A stretch of DNA of 64,000 bases. Source: an alpha proteobacterium SCGC AAA536-K22. GTDB taxonomy: Bacteria; Pseudomonadota; Alphaproteobacteria; Puniceispirillales; Marisalimonadaceae. The stretch's first letter is position 1; every line of letters begins with the position of its first letter. The notes under the pieces are model-generated. The model made no database searches, was not told the DNA's origin, and saw nothing but the letters and a program-made list of their open reading frames with translations. Positions 58,112 to 64,000 of the stretch are shown here, one piece after another. Both the position numbers and the translations under genes were made by a program. The stretch is from contig ATWQ01000001.1 in NCBI GenBank assembly GCA_000421325.1, positions 62,001 to 126,000 on the forward strand, read 5' to 3'.

Positions 58112-59308
58112 ATGAGCCAAGTAATTGTTATAAAAAATAGTCTTACAATAGCTAATAATTTATGTGACATTCTTGAAAAAAGAGATGTAACAGTTATTAA
58201 GGCAGGTAGTGAAAATTCTAAGCCTGATTTTTTTGGTATTGATCTAGTAGGGTACCAAGCTGATACAGTCGTATGCTCAGATATTTTTGAAAAAGAAATT
58301 GGTGGATCCTCAAAATTAGTTTCAGTTGCTAGGCAAGCTAAATTATCAAAAATAATTATTATAGGTAATGACAGCAAAATTAACGGTATTGAAATTAAAG
58401 ATGAATTAGGCGGGGCTGTAAAAAGAATTACAGTTTCAGATTACACTGACCAATATTCACTAGAATTAATATTTAATATATGTTGTCCAAATATATCATT
58501 TTCTGCTGGAGATACAAAAACCTATGAACTTTTATCACTAGCTAGAAGAGTAGCAAGTACTGATGTGACAGTTTTTATTAATGGTCCAACTGGTTCAGGA
58601 AAAGAAGTATTAGCCAATTATTTACATGAAAATTCAAACAGGAAAGAAGAACCATTTGTTGCAGTTAATTGTGCCGCCATTCCAGAAAATATGTTAGAGG
58701 CAATTCTGTTTGGACATGAAAAGGGCGCCTTTACAGGTGCTTCAAATGCTAACAAAGGAATTTTCAGAGCTGCAGATAAAGGTACGTTACTTTTAGATGA
58801 AATCTCTGAAATGCCGTTATCATTACAGGCAAAATTATTAAGAGTCTTACAAGAAAGAAAAGTAACACCAGTTGGTGGACAAAGGGATATTGATGTTGAT
58901 GTTAGAGTCTTAGCAACGTCAAATAGAGATATGGCCTATGAAGTAAATCAATCTAGGTTTAGAGAAGATTTATATTACAGACTCAATGTGTTTCCACTTC
59001 AAACACGTAATTTATCTTCAAGGAAAGATGATATTATCCCGATTTCTTTGAAGATTTTAGACAAACACAATAAAGAAAGTAAAACAATGCCCTACATAAC
59101 AAGTGATGCGAGAGAGTTGTTATTAAATCATAATTGGCCTGGAAATGTTAGAGAGTTAGAAAATACTCTTCAAAGGGCATTAGTGTTGTGCAAAGACAAT
59201 ATCATAGATGGTTCGTCAATAATGATAGATAAATCACTTTCTAGTATTAATGAAAATTCTTCAGTGGATTCATTTGCAGATCAATTAGCTTTTGCAAAAG
59301 CAACTTAA
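58112..59308 (+). CDS. Sigma-54 activator lacking a DNA-binding domain (FlbD/FleQ/FlgR-like)
   Basis: Start set at MSQVIVIKNSL with GAGGAG upstream (398 residues). Residues 1-120 are a receiver-like or FleQ-type regulatory domain without an obvious phospho-aspartate setting. The AAA+ domain has Walker A GPTGSGKE at 158-165, GAFTGA at 205-210, Walker B LLLDE at 226-230 and YYRLNVFPL. After NWPGNVRELENTLQRALVLC the protein ends within about 40 residues, with no Fis HTH. Helicobacter FlgR shows a similar loss. It is itself under sigma-54 control and heads the fliEFGHI operon. Confidence 0.87.
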   Translation: MSQVIVIKNSLTIANNLCDILEKRDVTVIKAGSENSKPDFFGIDLVGYQADTVVCSDIFEKEIGGSSKLVSVARQAKLSKIIIIGNDSKINGIEIKDELGGAVKRITVSDYTDQYSLELIFNICCPNISFSAGDTKTYELLSLARRVASTDVTVFINGPTGSGKEVLANYLHENSNRKEEPFVAVNCAAIPENMLEAILFGHEKGAFTGASNANKGIFRAADKGTLLLDEISEMPLSLQAKLLRVLQERKVTPVGGQRDIDVDVRVLATSNRDMAYEVNQSRFREDLYYRLNVFPLQTRNLSSRKDDIIPISLKILDKHNKESKTMPYITSDARELLLNHNWPGNVRELENTLQRALVLCKDNIIDGSSIMIDKSLSSINENSSVDSFADQLAFAKAT

Positions 59309-59320
59309 AAGGAAAAAAGA

Positions 59321-59635
59321 ATGCAGATTTCAAATCCAAACATAGGTAGTTCAAGTCTTCTTAGAGAAAATATTCTTGAAAAAGCAAATCAGGCATTTTC
59401 TGGAGGTGAAAAGTCTGAGGATTTTTCAAAGAAAATCAATGACGCTATTAATTCTGTAGCAGACAGTCAGAATAAAGCTTCAAAAATAACTAAAGATTAT
59501 GAGTTAGGAAAAGAAACCGATTTAACCAAAGTTATTATGCAACAACAAATATCAAGTATTGCATTTCAAATGACATTGAACGTTAGAAATAAAGTTTTGA
59601 GTTCTTATAAAGATATTATGAATATGCCCGTTTAA
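59321..59635 (+). CDS. fliE: MS-ring/rod junction protein FliE
   Basis: A 104-residue protein of normal size. The C-terminal helices KETDLTKVIMQQQISSIAFQ and MTLNVRNKVLSSYKDIMNMP match FliE. AGGA precedes the ATG. It lies 12 bases after the activator gene and 23 bases before fliF. Confidence 0.9.
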   Translation: MQISNPNIGSSSLLRENILEKANQAFSGGEKSEDFSKKINDAINSVADSQNKASKITKDYELGKETDLTKVIMQQQISSIAFQMTLNVRNKVLSSYKDIMNMPV

Positions 59636-59658
59636 ATTAATTTGATTAGGAAAAGAAA

Positions 59659-61374
59659 ATGGCAGAAGCAACAACTGGAAATAATTTAACTGGAATAAAC
59701 CAAGGTACTGGTATTGTAAGTAGAATTTCTTCATCAATTTCAAATGTTAGAAAAATGACTTCTGATCCTGCAGTTCAAAAATCAATACCATTAATTTTTG
59801 GAGTAATTGTTGCTTTCATAGGATTAATAGTTTTCTTTACAATGCAAAAATCAGATATGACGACACTGTTCGCTTCACTTCCAGAAAGTGAAAAGGCAAA
59901 TGTAATTCAAACATTAAAACAAAACGGCGTTGATGTATCATTAAATCCATCAACTGGTGAAGTTATTGTACCAGTAAAGGATTATCATGAATCTAGAATG
60001 TTGCTTGCAGGCGAAGGACTACCTTCTTCTGTTCCAGATGGTTACGATACTTTAGGTGACATGCCAATGGGCACCAGTAGGTCAGTAGAGGCAATTAAAA
60101 TAAAACAATCTCTGGAAGCAGAATTAGCAAGATCTGTAAATCATATTTCAGGTATAAGTTCCGCAAGAGTTCATTTAGCTATTCCTGAAAAAACAGTTTT
60201 TGCACGAGAAATAGCACTGCCTTCAGCTTCAGTATTCGTTAAATTATCTAACGGGAAATCTCTTGGAAGACAGCAAGTACAATCGATAGTGCATTTAGTT
60301 GCTTCCTCAGTTCCCAACTTGCCTTCAGAAAACATAACTGTAGTAGATCAATTTGGTGAACTATTATCCAAGCCATCTAGTGATGTTGCTTCATCTGCAT
60401 CAAATGAACAAATGTCTCAGACAATGAGATTAGGTGAAATATATAGGTCAAGAATTATTTCGTTATTAACACCAATTGTGGGCGCAGGAAATTTGAAAGC
60501 TGAAATTAATGTAGACATGAATTTTACCAAAAGGGAAATAACAGAAGAATCTGTAGACCCAAAAGGAAATGCTCTCAGAAGTGAACAAACATCTTTAGAT
60601 GAAAGTGCAAATCCAGAAGCAAGAGGTATACCCGGAGCGTTGTCAAACGCACCTCCTTTAGCACCAGATTTAAAAACAAAAGTTCCAGAAGGTAAAGTAG
60701 TAGGTAGTAGTCTAAAGCAGAGAAGTCAGACATCTGTGAAAAATTATGAAGTTAGTAGAAAAGTTGAGACAACAACTGCTCAATATGGAGAGATTAAAAA
60801 AATCAAGGCTGCTGTAATAATTAGAGAAAAGAAAATAGTTACACCTGAAGGATTGGTAACTTTTGAAAAGTTCAGTGACGAAAAATTGCTAGAAATAAAA
60901 TCATTGGTTCAAGAGGCTCTTGGCTTTGATGAAGTAAGAGGAGATAGTGTAACAGTAACAAGTAGTCCATTTGTCGACATTCTTGAGGCTGATGTAATTC
61001 CTTGGTATGAGAATGAGTCAATAAAAGAACTTGCACAACAATTAGCAACTGTTTTAATTTTAGCAATAGTTATATTTGGAGCACTTCATCCTCTCTTAAA
61101 AAGGGTACTTGTTCCGGCTGGATACACATCGGGACCAGGGGCAATGGCTGCTGATGAAATTGACGATGCCGATGAGAAGATAGAGGTTCAAGAAGGTGAG
61201 TCACTGGAAGACATTAAAGCAAAGTTAAAACCTAAAAAGTCTGCTATTTCTGCAGAAATGCTAGATACAGCAAATACTTATGATGATAAAGTTGCTGTAA
61301 TTAGAATGATTGTTGGAGATGAAGCAGGTCGTGTTTCAAGCGTGTTCAAGGGTATGATGGAACAAGATTCTTAG
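59659..61374 (+). CDS. fliF: Flagellar MS-ring protein FliF
   Basis: A 571-residue inner-membrane ring protein, standard length. Membrane helices lie near residues 46-65 (SIPLIFGVIVAFIGLIVFFT) and about 455-475 (LATVLILAIVIFGALHP). The ring-building motif region includes DMPMGTSRSVEAIKIKQSLE and RVHLAIPEKTVFAREIALPS. The cytosolic C-terminus DDKVAVIRMIVGDEAGRVSS binds FliG. Between the helices is a periplasmic region with a Pro-rich loop. Confidence 0.95.
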   Translation: MAEATTGNNLTGINQGTGIVSRISSSISNVRKMTSDPAVQKSIPLIFGVIVAFIGLIVFFTMQKSDMTTLFASLPESEKANVIQTLKQNGVDVSLNPSTGEVIVPVKDYHESRMLLAGEGLPSSVPDGYDTLGDMPMGTSRSVEAIKIKQSLEAELARSVNHISGISSARVHLAIPEKTVFAREIALPSASVFVKLSNGKSLGRQQVQSIVHLVASSVPNLPSENITVVDQFGELLSKPSSDVASSASNEQMSQTMRLGEIYRSRIISLLTPIVGAGNLKAEINVDMNFTKREITEESVDPKGNALRSEQTSLDESANPEARGIPGALSNAPPLAPDLKTKVPEGKVVGSSLKQRSQTSVKNYEVSRKVETTTAQYGEIKKIKAAVIIREKKIVTPEGLVTFEKFSDEKLLEIKSLVQEALGFDEVRGDSVTVTSSPFVDILEADVIPWYENESIKELAQQLATVLILAIVIFGALHPLLKRVLVPAGYTSGPGAMAADEIDDADEKIEVQEGESLEDIKAKLKPKKSAISAEMLDTANTYDDKVAVIRMIVGDEAGRVSSVFKGMMEQDS

Positions 61375-61401
61375 ACTAAGTTAAGAAAGTAGGGTAACAA
61401 A

Positions 61402-62439
61402 ATGGCAGAAGCAGCAAAAAAACCTAATGCAAATGAAATTTATCAAGGGTTAACAGGCACTCAAAAATGTGCGATTTTGATGATGTTAATCGGTGAAGAT
61501 GAAGCAGCAGAGATAATGGGAAACTTATCTCCAAAAGAAGTACAAGTCCTTGGATCAGCAATGTACTCAGTTCAAGGTTTAGGTCAGGATACTGTTAACT
61601 TAGTTCTAGATGAATTTCTTGCAATTATTAAAGCCCAAACAAGTTTAGGTATTTCTGGTGGTACCTATATCAAGAACGTACTCACCAAGTCTTTGGGGGA
61701 TGATAAGGCTCAAACTGTGTTGGGTAAAATTACGCCATCAGATAGTAATAAAGCTATTGAAATTTTAGATTGGCTTGATGCGAGATCAGTAGCCGACTTA
61801 ATTATTGATGAGCACCCCCAGATTGTAGCATTGATTATTTCTTATTTAGAACCTGCAACAGCATCAGATGTCCTGATTTTTATGCCAGAGGAGCGTCAAG
61901 CTGATATTATAAGAAGAATAGCAACTTTAGAAACAGTTCAACCAGAAGCATTGAAGGAGTTAGATAGGGTAATGCAGAAAGTTTTCTCATCAAATGCTAG
62001 TTTGCGAGCAAGTAAAGTTGGTGGTGTTCCAGCTGCTGCAAAAATCATGAACTTCATAAGTGGTGACGGCGAAGCAAAAATTATGAAGGAGATCCTGAAA
62101 GAGGATAAACAATTAATGTTGTCAATTCAAGATAGCATGTTTGTATTCGAAACATTATTACTTTCAGATGATAAATCACTTCAAACGCTACTACGTGCTG
62201 TTGAAGATGACTTAATTATTCTTGCATTAAAAGGTGCTGATGAAGAGTTAAGAAAAAAACTATTTGCGTGTATGTCTCAACGTGCTGCAGCAAATATTCA
62301 AGATGAAATGGAAGCTCTTGGACCAGTACGATTAACGGAAGTGCAAGAAGCTCAAAAGCAAATCATTGCCGTTGCAAGACGTATGTCTGATGAAGGATCG
62401 ATAGTCCTCGCAGGTCGTGGCGGTGATGATTTTGTATAA
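61402..62439 (+). CDS. fliG: Flagellar motor switch protein FliG
   Basis: A 345-residue protein of normal length. The middle-domain EHPQ motif is present in IIDEHPQIVALIISYLEP. The C-terminal torque helix contains the alternating charged residues around LKGADEELRKKLFACMSQRA and VRLTEVQEAQKQIIAVAR. It bridges the FliF ring and the stators. A short purine-rich leader and 27 bases separate it from fliF. Confidence 0.95.
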   Translation: MAEAAKKPNANEIYQGLTGTQKCAILMMLIGEDEAAEIMGNLSPKEVQVLGSAMYSVQGLGQDTVNLVLDEFLAIIKAQTSLGISGGTYIKNVLTKSLGDDKAQTVLGKITPSDSNKAIEILDWLDARSVADLIIDEHPQIVALIISYLEPATASDVLIFMPEERQADIIRRIATLETVQPEALKELDRVMQKVFSSNASLRASKVGGVPAAAKIMNFISGDGEAKIMKEILKEDKQLMLSIQDSMFVFETLLLSDDKSLQTLLRAVEDDLIILALKGADEELRKKLFACMSQRAAANIQDEMEALGPVRLTEVQEAQKQIIAVARRMSDEGSIVLAGRGGDDFV

Positions 62440-62453
62440 ATTGAGATAATATT

Positions 62454-63518
62454 ATGAATTTAAAAGAGAACTTTGATCAAGAAAATGTTGTTTCTAAAAA
62501 CATTGTCCCCTTAGGTAACAATGAAATTAAATCAATTTTAAAGACTCAATCGGAAGCAGTTTTTCAAGATAAAAATTTAACTAATAATTCTAATTTTATA
62601 AAAAAATCTTTAATAGACATTGCTTTGGATTTCAAATCAAAAGAAGGCAACAAAGAAAACTTAGAAAATACAGAAAACAAAAAAGAAGAGGGTGCTGAAC
62701 CTCTAAAAAATCAGAATATAGATGAAATATCACCTGAAGATTCTAGTCAAAAAGAAAAAACTGCTAAAGGCGACACAATTAATGAAATAGATAAAACAGA
62801 TGAATTAGATAATTTATCGGATCAATCTTCAAGTGAGCCTAAATTGATTGATCAAAATAATGATCAACTCAACACAACTTCAAATGATTTAAATATTGAA
62901 AATAATCAATCAGATAATATAACAGAAATAAGTTCCGAAATTGATACTGAGAATGTGAATAGTGAAAATCAAGATCAGATAGAAGAAAATGAAATAATCT
63001 CAGATACTGATACTAAAATTGACGAGACACAGCAAGCACTTGACTCAGTTAGAGATGCAGTTTCTCAATCATTAAATCAGAGCAATAATAACAATGAAAA
63101 AATTGCAAATGAAAGTAAAGAAATTCCAAATGATATTTCTGAAATTATTTCAAACGATTTTGACCAATTTAAGAATATTTTTTCATCTTTATCAAATTTA
63201 GGAGAGGAAGCAATATATGAAGTGATACAAAATAAAATAATTGACATATCCTACGAACTTGCAGGCTACCAAATAGATAAAATGCCTGAAAAATATGAAA
63301 AAAAAATTAAGTCGCTTCTTAAAAATATAAACTGTTTTGAAGATAAAATAAAAATTGAATTAAATGATAAGGATTTTGAAGCTCTTGCAAAGATAGAAAA
63401 TTTGTTCGATAGCCAAGACAAATCGATATTTGTATCTAATCAAGATCTCTCTAGGGGCGACATTATTTTAAACTGTGACGGCATGCATTATTCAGAGAAA
63501 AGCAAGAAGAGCGTTTAA
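62454..63518 (+). CDS. fliH: FliH-type export-ATPase regulator with long acidic N-terminus
   Basis: A 354-residue protein, longer than typical FliH (200-250). Residues about 55-220 are an Asp/Glu/Asn/Ser-rich, low-complexity, probably disordered region. The C-terminal part (LGEEAIYEVIQNKIIDISYE, then IKIELNDKDFEALAKIENLF, LSRGDIILNCDG) follows the FliH/HrpE fold. The assignment relies on this end and on the position between fliG and fliI. It would bind FliI and the FliN ring. Confidence 0.75.
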   Translation: MNLKENFDQENVVSKNIVPLGNNEIKSILKTQSEAVFQDKNLTNNSNFIKKSLIDIALDFKSKEGNKENLENTENKKEEGAEPLKNQNIDEISPEDSSQKEKTAKGDTINEIDKTDELDNLSDQSSSEPKLIDQNNDQLNTTSNDLNIENNQSDNITEISSEIDTENVNSENQDQIEENEIISDTDTKIDETQQALDSVRDAVSQSLNQSNNNNEKIANESKEIPNDISEIISNDFDQFKNIFSSLSNLGEEAIYEVIQNKIIDISYELAGYQIDKMPEKYEKKIKSLLKNINCFEDKIKIELNDKDFEALAKIENLFDSQDKSIFVSNQDLSRGDIILNCDGMHYSEKSKKSV

Positions 63519-63541
63519 GCTAAAACTTATGGACAAATTCA

Positions 63542-64000
63542 ATGAACTTTGAAGCAAAATTAATACAAAATATTTCTCAGATCAAAAGACCTAAATCTAT
63601 TATTAGTTCTGGTAGAGTGAATCGTTTTGATGGAAATGTTATTTTTTGTGATCCTTTCCCAGTACCTATAGGAAGTTTATGCCTTGTTAAAGATCAAATT
63701 GGCAAACAAATTCTAGCTGAAGTCATTCGATTTGATCAAAATCATAATATGCTAGCAATTTTAGAGCCCAGTTCTCATATTGTTGCAGGATGTGAGGTTT
63801 CTTTACATGACGACGGAAGATATATAGACGTTGATGAAACATTGTTAGGCAGGGTAACTGATGCGTTCGGTAAACCTCTTGATGAAAAACCATTAGAAAA
63901 AATTAATAATAAATGGCCATTGATGGGTAAAGTTATGAACCCTCTAAAAAGAAGTTTAATTAAAAAACCTTTAGATGTGGGAGTTAGAGTTATCAATTCC
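63542..64000 (+). CDS. fliI: Flagellar export ATPase FliI, N-terminal part
   Basis: 153 codons are present and the gene runs off the right edge. Begins MNFEAKLIQNISQIKRPKSI. The conserved FliI/F1-beta-like pieces are visible: LLGRVTDAFGKPLDEKP and KPLDVGVRVINS. The Walker A motif lies outside. It is separated from fliH by 23 bases. Confidence 0.9.
   Translation, partial: MNFEAKLIQNISQIKRPKSIISSGRVNRFDGNVIFCDPFPVPIGSLCLVKDQIGKQILAEVIRFDQNHNMLAILEPSSHIVAGCEVSLHDDGRYIDVDETLLGRVTDAFGKPLDEKPLEKINNKWPLMGKVMNPLKRSLIKKPLDVGVRVINS

Overview
This is an AT-rich (roughly one third G+C by eye) bacterial chromosome segment. It holds most of a polar-flagellum gene cluster, preceded by about 10 kb of housekeeping and unassigned genes. 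The Fur protein lacks the CxxC zinc motifs and reads like Fur/Mur of Alphaproteobacteria, so a low-GC, probably free-living marine alphaproteobacterium is my best guess. The flagellar regulatory style is closer to that of polar gammaproteobacteria: sigma-54 promoters, then sigma-28, with FlhF/FlhG, FlgM/FlgN and FliS/FliT. No FlaF, FlbT or CtrA-type genes are seen.

Layout. 1-3800: an iron island with the end of an FbpA-like Fe(III)-binding protein, a short-chain dehydrogenase with a Fur-box-like site in front, Fur, and an FbpB-like permease. 3870-6190: a tartrate/malate-type dehydrogenase and a threonine-synthase-like PLP enzyme in one operon. 6190-10730: FliL-like and cyclic-nucleotide-domain proteins, a micro-ORF with an exceptionally long Shine-Dalgarno sequence, an orphan ParA-type ATPase, and a four-gene operon led by a protein resembling nitrile-hydratase-like leader peptides (NHLP). 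10860-17060: an orphan hook/basal-body paralogue and the flhA-flhF-flhG-fliA operon. 17170-21170: flgP, flgT, a LysM-like gene, flgA, flgM, flgN and a DUF2802-like gene. 21770-39880: the axial run flgBCDE-FGHI-JKL. 39880-47950: an unknown gene, a first fliS, a CLC-type chloride transporter, fliD, a decayed 2OG-Fe(II) oxygenase and a TPR-SGNH protein split by a frameshift. 48100-56780: three flagellins, a second fliS, fliT and an unknown gene. 56780-64000: two sigma-54 activators, then fliE, F, G, H and the start of fliI.

How it works together. Seven good sigma-54 boxes and one weaker-spaced (-24 mismatch) box at fliD, all of the form TGGCA-N8-GC, drive the early and middle genes. A sigma-28-like box, TAAA-N15-GTCGTWAT, precedes flgM, fliD and one flagellin, with a 14-base-spaced variant before another flagellin. 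The third flagellin is under sigma-54. The two activators are complementary: one has a DNA-binding domain but no receiver, the other has an N-terminal regulatory domain but no DNA-binding domain.

The most striking feature is the size and composition of the extracellular parts: hook FlgE 1694 aa, FlgK 2133 aa, cap FliD 871 aa, flagellins 1007, 737 and 669 aa. One recurrent module of about 70-90 residues, with the signature GTDxxG...TETITG...GSKxFKTVTSI...GxxxIGT, recurs in FlgK (about 7 copies), FliD (2), flagellin 1 (3) and flagellin 2 (2). The hook instead carries two other tandem module types. In my memory all of these look like repeats from phage tail and fibre proteins. The outer surface of this flagellum therefore seems to be built from a shared set of decoration modules.
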